Source: Sphingomonas echinoides ATCC 14820
GTDB taxonomy: Bacteria > Pseudomonadota > Alphaproteobacteria > Sphingomonadales > Sphingomonadaceae
Reading direction: 5' to 3'
NCBI RefSeq assembly: GCF_000241465.1
Contig: NZ_JH584235.1
Span: 62,001 to 126,000, forward strand
DNA: 64,000 bases
The notes below the pieces were generated by a model. The model was not told where the DNA came from, searched no databases, and saw nothing but the letters and a program-made list of their open reading frames with translations. The position numbers and the translations under genes are program-made. Positions 27,476 through 38,600 of this stretch are shown here, piece by piece; position 1 is the stretch's first letter, and every line of letters begins with the position of its first letter.

Positions 27476-28935
27476 TCTGCGCGCGGCGCGGTCATGCCCA
27501 GTTCCTGCACCAGCGCGGCATGGACGCCGCGCTTGAGTGGATTGAACAGCATGACCAGCGCCGACATCGCCACTCCGGCGGAACAGGCATAGAGCATGAG
27601 GTTGCGAATGCCAGCGAGGGCGGCGGGGGGCTGGGGGGTGCCTGCGGCATAGCCGATATGGTGATAGAACAGGCCCAGCACCCCCGCCGCCGCCGCCAGC
27701 CCGATCTTCTGCAACAACGCGGCCACGCCAAAGGCAAGCGCCTCGACCCGCGTACCGTGACGGACCTCGCCATATTCGACCGTATTGGGCAACATCGCCC
27801 AGAAGACGAGGTTAAAGCCGGTAAAACTGCCCTGGAGCATCGCCAGAAGCAGCAAAATCTCGGCTTCCCCGCCATTGCGGGGATTGGCCACGGCAAACAG
27901 CCCAAGACAGACGAGCGCCGCCGCCGCCGCCATCAGCCAGACCGCGCGCAACCCAAGCCAGCGGGTCGCCAGCATCCATAGCGGCACCGCGATTGTCCCC
28001 GCCACGGCCATCAGCGCCAATGCCTGGGGACCTTGGGTGGGCGTACCGACGACATGTTTGAAGTAATAAAGTACCGATTGGGTCAGCAAGGCCGCCGCCA
28101 ACCCGGCGGCCATCGCGGCGAGATTGAGCGTGACAAAGGCGCGGTTGCCGAACAGCAGGCGCAGACATAGCAGCATCGGCACGGCGGCGAGTGCGGTATC
28201 TTCGGCCCGTGCCCCGCGCGCGCCAAAGGCCAAAGCCAGCAGCAACGCGGTGCCAACCATTGCATAGACCGCTGCCGCGCCGACATAGCCCGACGCGCTG
28301 GTTGGCACCCCGGACAGGCGGGCGGCGATCCACGGGGTTCCCATCGTCACGACCAGCGCGGCGGCGGTGCCGAAGAGCATGCGCACGCCTGCGAGGGTGG
28401 TGCGGTCGCGGCTGTCCGGGCTGAAGCGCGCACTCCAGGCGGCGTAAGGCACATTGACCAGCGCATACAGCGTCCGGAACAGGATCTGCGTGGTGCCGAT
28501 CGCCAGCGCCAACCCCACGCCCGCGAGGGGCGGCGTGCTGTACAGCAGGATGAAGGCACCGCCGAGCGGGATCGCGCCGATCGCAATGAAATGCCGGTAG
28601 TGGCTCGGCCTGCGCTGGGCGGCGATGCCTACCAGCAGATCGGCAATGCCGTCCCACAGCGCACCGGCCATGTAGAGCGTCCCGGCGAGTGCTGTGGGGA
28701 GCAGCAGGACGTCGGTGTAAAAGAACAGCAGATAGAGCGTGACGCTCTGCCAATACAGATTGCACGCAAAATCGCCTGCGCCGAACAGCGTGAACTGCGC
28801 CACGCCCGGGCGGGTGCGTGGGGGCGGTGCAAGGCGGACTGCGCGGCGTATCGAGGGAGCCATGGACGTTCCGCTGTGGCCGATGCGTACGCTTGGCCCG
28901 TTAAGATCAAACGGGACTGGATGCGGTCTGCGCAT
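27472..28935 (-). CDS. MFS sugar:cation symporter, GPH (MelB-like) family
   Basis: A 487-residue inner-membrane carrier with about 12 spans. The FGAGDFACNLYWQSVTLYLL start of span 1, FFYTDVLLLP, WDGIADLLVGI and the NVPYAAWSARFSPDSRDRTTL loop are hallmarks of the glycoside-pentoside-hexuronide group. The acidic residue of the cation site (GIADLL) is present. It converges with the GH3 gene, their ends overlapping by 4 bp, and probably imports the glucose or glucoside released by the exported enzymes. The start is uncertain: 28935 has GGGAGA 11 bases upstream, while ATG at 28863 would remove 24 hydrophilic residues preceding the conserved core. Confidence 0.85.
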   Translation of the reverse strand: MRRPHPVPFDLNGPSVRIGHSGTSMAPSIRRAVRLAPPPRTRPGVAQFTLFGAGDFACNLYWQSVTLYLLFFYTDVLLLPTALAGTLYMAGALWDGIADLLVGIAAQRRPSHYRHFIAIGAIPLGGAFILLYSTPPLAGVGLALAIGTTQILFRTLYALVNVPYAAWSARFSPDSRDRTTLAGVRMLFGTAAALVVTMGTPWIAARLSGVPTSASGYVGAAAVYAMVGTALLLALAFGARGARAEDTALAAVPMLLCLRLLFGNRAFVTLNLAAMAAGLAAALLTQSVLYYFKHVVGTPTQGPQALALMAVAGTIAVPLWMLATRWLGLRAVWLMAAAAALVCLGLFAVANPRNGGEAEILLLLAMLQGSFTGFNLVFWAMLPNTVEYGEVRHGTRVEALAFGVAALLQKIGLAAAAGVLGLFYHHIGYAAGTPQPPAALAGIRNLMLYACSAGVAMSALVMLFNPLKRGVHAALVQELGMTAPRAD

Positions 28936-28950
28936 TGGTCAAGGGGTCTC

Positions 28951-28997
28951 CCTCGCATTACCCGCGAGGACGGCTAGGTGCCTACACTCCTAGCCGT
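28951..28997 (-). terminator. Tandem hairpins after the RND efflux operon
   Basis: Two stems occur in the 80-bp gap: ACGGCTAG (28970-28977) with CTAGCCGT (28990-28997), loop 12, and CCTCGC (28951-28956) with GCGAGG (28964-28969), loop 7. No good U-tract follows, so this is at best a weak or factor-assisted terminator of the pump operon. Confidence 0.45.
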
Positions 28998-29015
28998 AAT
29001 TGGGCGGCGTCCGGT

Positions 29016-30449
29016 TCAGCTCAAGCCTCCGCCCAGAACGCGGTACAAGGTGACGAGGTTGGTGGCGCGCGCAAGCCGGGTCGTGACCAGGTCGCGCCGG
29101 GCGCTGTACGCCGTGCGCTGCGCGTCGAGCGAGGTCAGGAAGGAATCGACCCCGGCGCGATAGCGCGCCTCCGACAGCCGTGCCGACACGTCCGCAGCGG
29201 TTGCGCGCCGCGTCCGGGCCCCGATCTGGGCGTCGATCGTCCCGCGCGTGGCCAGCGCATCGGCAACCTCGCGGAATGCGGTTTGCAGCGTCTTTTCGTA
29301 GGTGGCGACCGCGCCTTGCTGCTGTGCTCGGGCCAGATCGAGATTGCCCTTGCGCCGGCCGAAATCAAAGATCGGCAAGGTTGCGCCGGGTGCGACCGAC
29401 CAGCTCTGGCTGTTCGCCCCGAACAGCCCGCTGAGCGCTGAACTTACCGTGCCGAAGCTGGTGGTCAGTGAAATCGTCGGGAACATCGCCGCCCGCGCTG
29501 CGCCGATATTGGCGTTTTGCGCAATCAGTTGATGCTCGGCCTGCAACACGTCGGGACGGCGCAGCAACACCGAGGATTGGAGGTCGCCCGGCAGCGTGTT
29601 CAACGTGCGGTCGGTATCCCCCAGGCCGTGCGGCAACAGCGCCTCGGGCGTGGGCGTGCCGACCAGCAGGTCGAGCGCGTTGCGATCCTGCGCGATTTGC
29701 GCCTGCAGCGTGGCGATGTCGTTGGCGGCGGATTCGTAATTGGTCTCGGCCTGGCGTGCGGCCAGTTCGGACTGGGTGCCGATGCGGAACTGTGCACGCG
29801 TGAGTTGCAGCGACTGGTCGTAGCTCGCCAGCGTTTCCTGTGCGACGGCGAGCAGATCCTGGTCCGACGCGAGCGTCAGATAGGCCGATGCGATTTCGGA
29901 AATCAGGCTGATCCGCGTGGCGCGCTGCGCCTCTTCGGTCGCGAAATAGCTTTGCAATGCGTTTTCGCTCAGATTGCGCAAACGACCCCAGAGATCGAGC
30001 TCGAACGACGAAACGCCGACACTGCCCGAATAGACTTCAACGGTTGAATTGGAGGCCGCACTCGAGCCCGATCCACCGGCCGAGGCCGCTGCGGCGGTAC
30101 CGTTGGAAATCGTCGCCGACGCCCCGAGGTTGACCGTAGGCAATTGGTCCGCGCGCTGTACCCGATATTGGGCCCGGGCTTGCAGGACATTTGCCGCCGC
30201 AAGCCGCAAGTCGCGGTTGTTGGCAAGGCCAAGCGCGATGACGTCGCGCAGCTTGGCGTCGGTAAAGAAGGTCTGCCAGCCGATCTTGGAGATATCGGCG
30301 GCATCGCTTGGCGCGGCAGGATAGGGCGCTCCGCTCGGCAAGGCGGCGGGCACCGCACCCTGCGGCCGGACATAGCCCGGCGCAAGATTGCATCCGGCGA
30401 GCGCGACACTGGCCAACAGCGCGGCTGCGGTGCGGATCGTGCGGGTCAT
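29016..30449 (-). CDS. RND efflux outer-membrane lipoprotein (NodT/OprM family)
   Basis: A 477-residue TolC-like outer-membrane channel. It has a lipoprotein signal with lipobox LAGC (about 16-19), then NLAPGYVRP, and two repeats of the coiled-coil/beta-barrel module: the first with SFELDLWGRLRNLS and ASAYLTLASDQD, the second with RRPDVLQAEHQLIAQNANIGAARAAM and FDFGRRKGNLDLA. It completes the tripartite pump with the RND transporter (2-bp gap upstream) and the adaptor. Third gene of a minus-strand operon controlled from the TetR-side promoter. Confidence 0.93.
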   Translation of the reverse strand: MTRTIRTAAALLASVALAGCNLAPGYVRPQGAVPAALPSGAPYPAAPSDAADISKIGWQTFFTDAKLRDVIALGLANNRDLRLAAANVLQARAQYRVQRADQLPTVNLGASATISNGTAAAASAGGSGSSAASNSTVEVYSGSVGVSSFELDLWGRLRNLSENALQSYFATEEAQRATRISLISEIASAYLTLASDQDLLAVAQETLASYDQSLQLTRAQFRIGTQSELAARQAETNYESAANDIATLQAQIAQDRNALDLLVGTPTPEALLPHGLGDTDRTLNTLPGDLQSSVLLRRPDVLQAEHQLIAQNANIGAARAAMFPTISLTTSFGTVSSALSGLFGANSQSWSVAPGATLPIFDFGRRKGNLDLARAQQQGAVATYEKTLQTAFREVADALATRGTIDAQIGARTRRATAADVSARLSEARYRAGVDSFLTSLDAQRTAYSARRDLVTTRLARATNLVTLYRVLGGGLS

Positions 30450-30451
30450 GT

Positions 30452-33400
30452 TCAGGCTCCTTGCGGCGCGGTGGGGGCGGATGGATCGGTGGGCGTGGGT
30501 GCGGCCTCCCCTGCAATGCCGTGTTGATCGTCACGCGAGCCCGCTTTGCCTCGGGCAAACAGGCTGCGGACCACCACAAAGAACATCGGGATGAAGAAGA
30601 TACCGAGGACGGTGGCGCTCAACATACCGCCGACCACCGCACGACCGATGGCGTTCTGCCCACCAGCACCGGCACCGGTCGAGACGGCGAGCGGCATCAC
30701 CCCGAAGATGAAAGCGAGGCTGGTCATCAGGATCGGACGCAACCGCATCTTCGCTGCCGCAATGGCCGCATCGAACGCCGTCATCCCCTCGCGCATCCGT
30801 TCTTCGGCGAATTCAACGATCAGGATCGCATTCTTTGCCGACACGCCGATCGTGGTGATCAAGCCGACCTGCAGATAGATGTCGTTGTTGAGCCCGGTCA
30901 GCATCGCCGCCAGCAACGCGCCGACCACGCCCAGCGGCACGACCAGCAGCACCGAGATCGGCACCGACCAGCTTTCGTACAGCGCGGCAAGGCAGAGGAA
31001 CACGATCAGCAGCGACAAGCCATAGAGCGCCGGTGCCTGACCGCCCGACAGCTTTTCCTCATAGGACAAGCCGGTCCACTCGAGCGACGTACCCGGCGGC
31101 AGCTTGGCATGAAGCTCCTGCATCGCCGCCAGTGCGGCACCGGTGCTGAGCCCGGGGGCCGAGCCGCCTTGCAATTCCATAGCGGGCTGGCCGTTATACC
31201 GGGTCAACTGCACGGGTGCCTGGGTCCAGGACAGCGTGGTGAAGGCGCTATAGGGCACCATATCGCCATTGCCGCCACGGATGTAATATTTGTCGAGATC
31301 CTCGGGCTTGAGGCGGAAGGGGGCGTCGGCCTGGACAAACACCCGTTTGACGCGCCCGCGATCGATGAAATCGTTGACATAGGCGCTGCCCCAGGCGGTC
31401 GAGATCGTGGAATTGACCTGCGAGAGATCCAGCCCGAGCGCACGCGCCTTGTCCTGATCGACATTGATCTTGAGCTGCGGCGCATCCTCCAGAGACATCG
31501 GTCGCACCTGTGCCAGCCGCTTGTCCTGCATCGCCATGCCGAGCAGCATGTTGCGCATTTGCACGAGCTTCTCATGTCCCATGCCGACCTGGTCGACCAG
31601 TTGCAGATCGAACCCGGTCGCATTGCCCAGTTCCTGCACGGCGGGCGGGACGATCGCAAAAATCATCGCGTCGTGGAATTGCGAGAATGCACCCATCGCG
31701 CGCCCGGCGATCGCCTGCGCCTTGTTGGCGGCACCGGAACGCGCGTCCCAATCCTTCAATTTGACGAAGGCGAGACCGGCATTCTGCCCCTGTCCGGCAA
31801 AGCTGAAGCCGCTGATGGTGAAGACGCCCTCGACATCCGCTTTTTCCTTGGTGAGGAAATAGTCGCGGACTTGCTCCAGCGCATCGTTGGTGCGCGCTGT
31901 GGTTGCGCCCGACGGGCCTTGCACCAGCGCGATCACCGAGCCTTGATCCTCGTCGGGAAGGAAGCCGGTTGGCAAGCGCACGAACAACAGACACATCCCG
32001 ACCGCGATCAAGCCGAAAACGATCAGCGACCGGCCCCACCGGCGTGCTGTGCTCCGGGTGCCGCTTTCATAGCGGGCAGCGCCACGGTCGAACGTCGTGT
32101 TGAACCAGCGGAAAAAGCGCGAGAGGAGCCCGTTTCCATCCAATTTGGTCGGATCGTGCGGCTTGAGGATCGTCGCGCACAAAGCGGGGGTCAGGATCAA
32201 CGCGACCAGGACCGACAGGACCATGGCGGACACGATGGTGATCGAAAACTGGCGGTAAATCACCCCGGTCGATCCGCCAAAGAATGCCATTGGCAGGAAC
32301 ACGGCGGACAGGACCAGCGCGATGCCGACCAGCGCGCTGCTGATTTCGTCCATCGATTTGCGCGCGGCTTCCTTCGGCGACAAATGCTCGGTGGTAATGA
32401 GCCGCTCGACATTCTCGACCACGACGATCGCGTCGTCGACCAGCAAACCGATCGCGAGCACCATGCCGAAGAGCGTCAGCGTGTTGATCGAATAGCCCGC
32501 AACCGCGAGCACCCCGAAGGTGCCCAGCAAAACCACCGGCACCGCGATCGTCGGGATCAGCGTTGCGCGCCAGTTTTGCAGGAACAGGAACATCACGAAG
32601 AAGACGAGGACGACCGCCTCGATCAGCGTATGGATGACCTGTTCGATCGACAGGCGGACGAACGGCGTGGAGTCGTAAGGATAGATAACCTTCACATCGG
32701 ATGGGAAGGTCTTGGACAGCTCCGCGACGCGGGCCTTGATCGCAGTCACGGTCGCCAGCGCGTTCGCACCCGGAGCGAGCTTGATCCCGATGCCCGAGGC
32801 CGGCTCGCCATTGTACCGCGTGTTGAAGCCATAATCAGCCGCGCCGAGTTCGACCCGTGCGACATCGCGCAAGCGCACCACCGCGCCTGCCGAATCGGTT
32901 TTCAGGCGAATGGCACCGAACTGCTCCGGCGTCTGCAAGCGCGACTGGATCGACACCGTTGCGTTGAGCATCTGGCTGGCGGGGGCGGGCTGGGCACCCA
33001 ATTGCCCGGCGGAAACCTGTGCGTTCTGGGCCTGCAAGGCGGCGGTGACGTCGGCGACGGTCAGCTGATAGCCGTTGAGCTTGAGCGGATCGATCCAGAC
33101 GCGCATCGCATATTGTGCGCCGAACAATTGCGTATCCCCGACGCCGTTGACGCGGCTGAGCGGATCCTGAACGCGTGAGGCAAGGATATCGGCAAGATCG
33201 GACGCACTATGGCGACCGCCCTCCGAATAGATGCCGAGAATGAGCAGAAAGTTGGAGGTTGCCTTGGCGACCTGAATGCCTTGCTGCTGGACCTCCTGCG
33301 GCAGAAGCGGGGTCGCGGCCTGCAGCTTGTTCTGCACCTGCACCTGCGCGATGTCGGGGTCGGTGCCTTGCTCGAACGTCAGCGTGATCTGGACCGTTCC

Positions 33401-33655
33401 GGCCGAACTCGACGAGGACGAAAAATAGCGAAGGTGATCGATCCCCTTCATCTGCTGTTCGATGATCTGGGTCGTCGTATTTTCGAGCGTCTGCGCGTCG
33501 GCACCGGGATAGGTGGCGCTGATGCTGACCGACGGTGGCGCGATCGAGGGAAATTGCGCGATCGGCAAGCTACGGATGCCGATCAGGCCAGCGACCATCA
33601 AAATGATCGCGATGACCCACGCGAAGATGGGCCGATCGATAAAGAAACGCGACAT
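30452..33655 (-). CDS. RND multidrug efflux transporter, HAE1 family (AcrB/MexB-like)
   Basis: A 1067-residue inner-membrane proton/drug antiporter with the standard length and fold of AcrB-type pumps. Visible are the N-terminus [17 protein letters not shown], two large periplasmic loops, the proton-relay pair of adjacent Asp in span 4 ([16 protein letters not shown]), and the conserved Lys in span 10 ([16 protein letters not shown]). The last ~35 residues form a Pro/Thr/Ala-rich cytoplasmic tail. It lies 5 bp after the adaptor gene and 2 bp before the outer-membrane channel. It exports hydrophobic or amphipathic toxicants; the specific substrates cannot be read from sequence. Confidence 0.96.
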   Translation of the reverse strand: MSRFFIDRPIFAWVIAIILMVAGLIGIRSLPIAQFPSIAPPSVSISATYPGADAQTLENTTTQIIEQQMKGIDHLRYFSSSSSSAGTVQITLTFEQGTDPDIAQVQVQNKLQAATPLLPQEVQQQGIQVAKATSNFLLILGIYSEGGRHSASDLADILASRVQDPLSRVNGVGDTQLFGAQYAMRVWIDPLKLNGYQLTVADVTAALQAQNAQVSAGQLGAQPAPASQMLNATVSIQSRLQTPEQFGAIRLKTDSAGAVVRLRDVARVELGAADYGFNTRYNGEPASGIGIKLAPGANALATVTAIKARVAELSKTFPSDVKVIYPYDSTPFVRLSIEQVIHTLIEAVVLVFFVMFLFLQNWRATLIPTIAVPVVLLGTFGVLAVAGYSINTLTLFGMVLAIGLLVDDAIVVVENVERLITTEHLSPKEAARKSMDEISSALVGIALVLSAVFLPMAFFGGSTGVIYRQFSITIVSAMVLSVLVALILTPALCATILKPHDPTKLDGNGLLSRFFRWFNTTFDRGAARYESGTRSTARRWGRSLIVFGLIAVGMCLLFVRLPTGFLPDEDQGSVIALVQGPSGATTARTNDALEQVRDYFLTKEKADVEGVFTISGFSFAGQGQNAGLAFVKLKDWDARSGAANKAQAIAGRAMGAFSQFHDAMIFAIVPPAVQELGNATGFDLQLVDQVGMGHEKLVQMRNMLLGMAMQDKRLAQVRPMSLEDAPQLKINVDQDKARALGLDLSQVNSTISTAWGSAYVNDFIDRGRVKRVFVQADAPFRLKPEDLDKYYIRGGNGDMVPYSAFTTLSWTQAPVQLTRYNGQPAMELQGGSAPGLSTGAALAAMQELHAKLPPGTSLEWTGLSYEEKLSGGQAPALYGLSLLIVFLCLAALYESWSVPISVLLVVPLGVVGALLAAMLTGLNNDIYLQVGLITTIGVSAKNAILIVEFAEERMREGMTAFDAAIAAAKMRLRPILMTSLAFIFGVMPLAVSTGAGAGGQNAIGRAVVGGMLSATVLGIFFIPMFFVVVRSLFARGKAGSRDDQHGIAGEAAPTPTDPSAPTAPQGA

Positions 33656-33660
33656 GAGGG

Positions 33661-34815
33661 TTACTGTCCCTTGCCAGCAGCGGGAGCGTTTGCCGCCGCT
33701 TTTGGAGTCCAGCGGACCGGCTTGACGGGCGTTCCTGGCTGCAGGTTTTGCGCGCCCTCGACGATCACCCGATCGCCGCGCGCAAGCCCGGCGGTGACCA
33801 GCCAGTTCTCGCCGATGGTGCGCGGGGCAGTCAGCATGCGCGGCTGGATCTTGTCCCCCGCACCGACCACCATCACCACGGCATTGCCCTTTTCATCGCG
33901 GGAGACGGCGCGCTGCGGGACAAGCAGCGCATTCGCTTGCGTGCCTTCGACGAACTGCGCCGTGACATACATGCCCGGGAGCAGCAGCCGGTTGGGATTG
34001 GCGAATTCGGCACGGATCGTCTGGCTGCCCGTGGCCGGATCGACCGTGACATCGGCGAATTTTACGACGCCCTCGACCGGATAGGTCGTGCCGTCCTCAA
34101 GCTTCAGCCGCAGCCGCGCGGTACCGCGCGTAAGGCTGCCCGCCAGCAATTTCTGGCGCAGCCGGAGTTGATCGGCGCTCGATTGCGTGATGTCGACATA
34201 GATCGGGTCGAGCCGCTGGATCGTGCTGAGCGCGGTGGCCTGCGACGCGGTGACGAGGCCGCCGGTGGTGACCGCCGAGCGGCCGATGCGGCCTGCGATC
34301 GGGGCTTTTACCGTCGTTCGCGCAAGGTCGATTTCGGCGGTGCGGAGCGCGGCTTCCTGCGCGGCGACATCGGCGCGTGCCTGCTGCGCGCTGGTGACGG
34401 CATTGTCGTAATCCTGCTTGGCAATCGCGTTGATCTTGACCAGCTCGCCATAACGGCGCGCCAGCGCGTCGTTCGAGGCGATCGCCGCGCGCGCCTTTGC
34501 CAGCGCCGCGCGCGCACTTGCGACGCTTGCCTGATAAGGCTGCGCATCGATCCGATAGAGCGGCTGGCCCGCGCGGACTTCGTCGCCCTCGGTAAACAAG
34601 CGCGCGGTGATCAGCCCGTTGACCTGCGGGCGGACGTCCGACGTCTCATAGGCGGCAGTGCGCCCGGCGAGTTCGGTGCTCAGCGTCACCGACTGCGGCT
34701 CCACCGTGACAAAGCCGACTTGGGGCGGGCCAGCGGCTGGTGCCTGGGGCTGGCCGCTTGAGCAGCCGGCCAGAAGAGCTACGGTGAGGACCGCGACGGA
34801 GCAGGGTTTGCGCAC
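33661..34815 (-). CDS. RND efflux periplasmic adaptor (AcrA/MexA-like lipoprotein)
   Basis: A 384-residue membrane-fusion protein. It has a lipoprotein signal with lipobox LLAGC and SSGQ following, a beta-barrel/lipoyl half ([21 protein letters not shown]), an alpha-hairpin (about 95-165, [16 protein letters not shown] and [19 protein letters not shown]), the second lipoyl half ([11 protein letters not shown]) and a membrane-proximal domain. GTG 34815 is chosen: GGAAGAAAGC precedes it and the signal peptide begins there; a TTG at 34827 would add four residues. First gene of the pump operon and divergent from the TetR repressor. Confidence 0.93.
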   Translation of the reverse strand: MRKPCSVAVLTVALLAGCSSGQPQAPAAGPPQVGFVTVEPQSVTLSTELAGRTAAYETSDVRPQVNGLITARLFTEGDEVRAGQPLYRIDAQPYQASVASARAALAKARAAIASNDALARRYGELVKINAIAKQDYDNAVTSAQQARADVAAQEAALRTAEIDLARTTVKAPIAGRIGRSAVTTGGLVTASQATALSTIQRLDPIYVDITQSSADQLRLRQKLLAGSLTRGTARLRLKLEDGTTYPVEGVVKFADVTVDPATGSQTIRAEFANPNRLLLPGMYVTAQFVEGTQANALLVPQRAVSRDEKGNAVVMVVGAGDKIQPRMLTAPRTIGENWLVTAGLARGDRVIVEGAQNLQPGTPVKPVRWTPKAAANAPAAGKGQ

Positions 34816-34835
34816 GCTTTCTTCCAATGTATAAG

Positions 34836-34857
34836 TGTGAGCGATCGATCACTCACA
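34836..34857. promoter_or_regulatory. TetR-family operator candidate in the pump/repressor divergent promoter
   Basis: A 22-bp palindrome with one mismatched pair: TGTGAGCGATC against TGTGAGTGATC as reverse complement of the right arm. It starts about 21 bp upstream of the adaptor GTG and about 60 bp upstream of the TetR ATG, as expected for TetR control of a divergent RND pump. Confidence 0.75.
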
Positions 34858-34916
34858 TTTCTGCCGAGCCGGTAGCTTTGCGGATTTGAAATGACAAGCC
34901 TAATCATAGGAGGATT

Positions 34917-35558
34917 ATGCCCACCCCCCAAAAATCCGCCGATAAATTGATGAAAAAGCGGGATTCTCGCGCGGAAGATCGGCGTGCGCGAATCTTGTCT
35001 GCGGCGCGCCAGCTGTTCATTCAATATGGCTTCCACGCCTCTGGCGTGGCGCGCATTGCCGCCGATTCGGGGGTGAAGGTTGGACAGCTCTATCGCGATT
35101 TTGCCAGCAAGGAGGATATTGTCGCCGAGCTGGTGCGTGCCGATGTCGTCGAGTTTTTGGATGAGCCGGCGCTGCGCGCGGCGGTCGAGGCGCGTGATTT
35201 CGCTTTGGTCCGTGCGTGGATTGCCCGGTTCCTCGAAGAGGATCCGAACGATCCGGGCTCATACGCGCTGTTCGCGGAAATGTTTGCCGAAGCAACGCGC
35301 AACGACCGTGTCGGCGACATCCTGCGCGGGATCGACGCGCTTGTCCGCGACAATATTTTGAGCGCTCTCGGTGCTTTGGCACCGGGCGAGGAGCGGGCGG
35401 CGCGGCGCAGCGAGTTGGCGGATTTCATCCTCGCCATCGGCCACGGCGTGCTGTTTCGCAGAATTTCCGATCCCGACGTCCATCATGCGGAGCTTTCCCG
35501 CTATATCGGGCAGCTGATCGACAGCGAATTGGCCAAAATTATGCAGGATCCCCGGTGA
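34917..35558 (+). CDS. TetR-family repressor of the RND pump
   Basis: A 213-residue TetR-type regulator. The HTH is at about residues 24-70 (RILSAARQLFIQYGFHASGV, then GVKVGQLYRDFASKEDIVAEL). The C-terminal helical effector domain includes an AcrR-like FAEMFAEATRNDRVGDIL segment. A strong TAGGAGGATT ribosome-binding site precedes the ATG. It is divergent from the adaptor-pump-channel operon, with a near-perfect palindrome between them, so local repression relieved by a pump substrate is likely. Confidence 0.92.
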   Translation: MPTPQKSADKLMKKRDSRAEDRRARILSAARQLFIQYGFHASGVARIAADSGVKVGQLYRDFASKEDIVAELVRADVVEFLDEPALRAAVEARDFALVRAWIARFLEEDPNDPGSYALFAEMFAEATRNDRVGDILRGIDALVRDNILSALGALAPGEERAARRSELADFILAIGHGVLFRRISDPDVHHAELSRYIGQLIDSELAKIMQDPR

Positions 35559-35591
35559 AGCCGACGCGCTGAGCGCGGTGCTTTGGGTTTG

Positions 35592-35645
35592 AGAGGATCC
35601 TTTGCGGTCCACTGCCGGCTAGGTCTGCCCGCCAAAGCGTCCTCT
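35592..35645. terminator. Imperfect hairpin between convergent TetR and beta-helix genes
   Basis: AGAGGA (35592-35597) pairs with TCCTCT (35640-35645), and TTTG-CGG (35601-35607) with the CCG-C-CAAA segment (about 35629-35636), with internal mismatches. It lies between two convergent genes and could serve as a bidirectional terminator. No clear U-tract. Confidence 0.4.
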
Positions 35646-35648
35646 ACC

Positions 35649-38600
35649 TCAGGGAATGGCGACGCTGTAAATGGCGTGATGCGTCACCACGAAGAGCGTT
35701 TTGCGCGCGCGGTTGTCAACAAGCAGTTGGAGCGGGCGCTCGGGGATATCAATCCGGCCGATCTCGGCACCGTCTGCTGCGAAAACGAAGACTTGCCCGT
35801 TGGCGATGTACACGCGGCCTTGCGCATCACTCACCACGCTTTCTCCGCCGCGATTGGCGAAGGGGGCGAGGTCGGTCAGTGCGCCATGCGCCGCCAGGCG
35901 CGCGCGATAGGTCTTGTTTTCCGAAGCGTTGGTGACGAACACCGATCCGCCAATTTCGGCGGTGGTGAACCCATAACTGTCAAGCGCGTCGGAGAACCGC
36001 CAGCCGAGAAAGTTCGAAGGCCCCTGCTGGAACGTTCGATAGGCGGGCAGGACAAGGCTGCCGTCGGGCGACACATATTCCCGCGCCTTGGGCAGGCGCA
36101 TGTCGCGGTCGAACATGTCGGCCAGCGTTGGATAGGTATAGGTCCTGGTGTCGAGCTGGTCCTTGAATTCGCCATTCACCCAATAATCGACCGGCAGCAC
36201 GGTTCTTGCGCCCGGATGATCGACGGCGGGCGTCGACGGGATCACGCGAACGTCCGCGTCGCCGTTGGGCGTGAGACTATAGACCGTGCCGTTCCGGCCT
36301 TCCGAAGACAGCACCAGCAGGCTGCCCGAGCGGTCGACCGCGAGATTGACCGGATCCAGCGGTGCGTCGCTGACCACGCGCAGGCCCTCGGCGCGCGACC
36401 AGGCATAGATGCGCTGCTGGTGATGATCGACGAAATACAGCGTTCCGTCAGCGGCGATGGCCGCTCCGGCGGCGGCATAGAAGCCGCTCGCCAGTTTCTC
36501 GACCTTGGCATTCGCGAAAGTGCCGTTTGCCGCTGGTGCAGCCGCAGCCACCGCCACATCGAGCGCGGCAAATTCCCGCTCGCGGACTTCGAGACCGTGC
36601 GTGACATCCTGAATGGCGTTCTCATAGGGGAATTTGCTCGCGCGCAAATAGGTCGCGCAGCCATTCTCGTCGCATGTGCCAAAGCCACTTTCGGCATTGA
36701 CGTGGATATTGCGGAAATGAAGGTCGCGCGTGTCGGTCAGCCGCACGACGGTCGGCGCGGGCTTGAGCGAGCGCGTCACGCGATAGGCGTGGTAATTGGC
36801 GATCAGAATGTCGTGGCTGTGGCGAATGTCGAACGAGACCGCATCCTGGCTCTCGCCCGCTTCCTCCTCGGTCTGCGGAGCCAGAAATTCCCAATGGGCG
36901 ACATGATCGAGCACAAATTCCGCGCGGACATGGTGCTCGCTCGACATCTGATAGACATGGCCCGGCGTGTCGCTGTCGGAGACCAACATCCCAGCTTGCG
37001 CATAGGTATTGGGGCTCCAGAGATTGGCGAAGGTGCCGCCGCCGCCACGCACCCATAGGCTCGGATATTGGGCGTCCCAGCGTTTGGCCGGGTCGGGGTC
37101 GCCGGTATGGTTGGCGTTATACGGGTCAAAGCGACTGCCATCGGCCAGATCGGTGCCGTGGCCGCCCTGGAACTTGACGTCTTCGACCAAAGATTGCGCG
37201 CCAGCGTGCCAGAGCAGCGCGGTTGCGCGCGGATTGATCCCGCCGGTGAAAAGCCCAAGACCCGAGACGATCGCGTCCCCACCGCGTGCACTCTCGATCA
37301 GCGCCTTGGCCGAGCCCACCCCTTGGAAGGGGGGCGTCCCGTCGGGCAGGATGAGTTGCGTCAGGCTCGGGTGCAAGGCGACGAGCACGCTGTCCGGCCT
37401 CAGCCGCAGCGTGTCGGTGACGTGGTAGCGGCCCGCAGGAAAATAGACGGTACGGTGCGTGTCGATCGCGCGCTGGATGGCGGCGGTGTCATCGGTCTTG
37501 TCATCCCCGCGCGCGCCCTGCTGCTGGACATTGGCCCAGGACGTGGTGGGAGGGAGCGGCCGGATCGCGCGCGGGGGCGGGGCGGGCAGCCGGGGGATTG
37601 GTGCGGCGTCCATCACGGTGCGATAGCTGCCGGTCTGACCCAAGGCGGGGACCATCAGACCATAGCCGAACGATGTCACGCGATAGGCGCGGCCCGCCCC
37701 GGCCACCGTCCGGCCGCTGTCGCGAAAGCGCGCGAAGGTCGGCGTGGCGCTGGCCACGGCGTTCTGAAAGCCGATCTGCGTATAGACGTCGTTCTCGTTG
37801 CTGATCACGACGGCGGCATTACGGACGTTCTCGAAGCGGACATCCTTGCCCCACAGCCAGTCGCCATAACCGCGATCGATGTCGATCGCGGTTGGCACGT
37901 TGCGAAAGGCGACATTGACCAGGGTGAGGCTCGCCTCATGTTCGCGGATCGCGGACTCGCGCTGTCCATCGAAAGAGGAATCGAGCAGGGTAAATTGCCA
38001 CGCCGGGGACGGTTTCTCGGTGAGGATGCCATAGCGCCCGCCGTGAAAATGGAGATCCTGCGCCTGATTGGCGACGTGATAGAGCCCGGCGAGGCCCGAG
38101 CCGATGTCGAAGTCGATATGCGCCAGATAGGCATGCTGTGCGGCGTGAAAGCGGATTGCGGTGGCGGCGGCGTTGTCCTTGCCGATCGCGAAATCGATGT
38201 TCGATAGCGCAGGGTAGAAGGTGCCGGGATTGGCATCGGCGATATCGGGATTGAACGGCACGCTGCCCGGTGGCGGAAACGGGGTGCGATAGGCCTTGGC
38301 AGTATCGGTGGCTCCGGGCTTGGCCCCGGCGAACATCACCATGGTGGCGAGACCCTGCTGAAAGCCGGGGGTCGCATCGCCGAGCACCAGGATGGGCCGG
38401 GTCTTGCCGACGCCAAACACGCGCACGCCGGGCCATACAAACAGCGTGCGGCTGATGCGATAGCGGCCCGAGGGGACAAACACGATACCACCGCCGCCCT
38501 TCGCTGCGGCGGCGTCGATCGCGCTTTGCAGGGCGGTGGTGTCGTCGGCGTGCCCGTCGCGCGTCCCAGCGACGGTGATGGCGCGGGGATCGTCGGGAGC

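Noticed and set aside
30308..33178. A 956-codon open frame on the plus strand, antisense to the RND transporter gene.
   Set aside because: The translation is rich in Arg, His, Gln and Asp with no recognisable domain or signal. It is a high-G+C antisense shadow of a clearly conserved RND pump gene.
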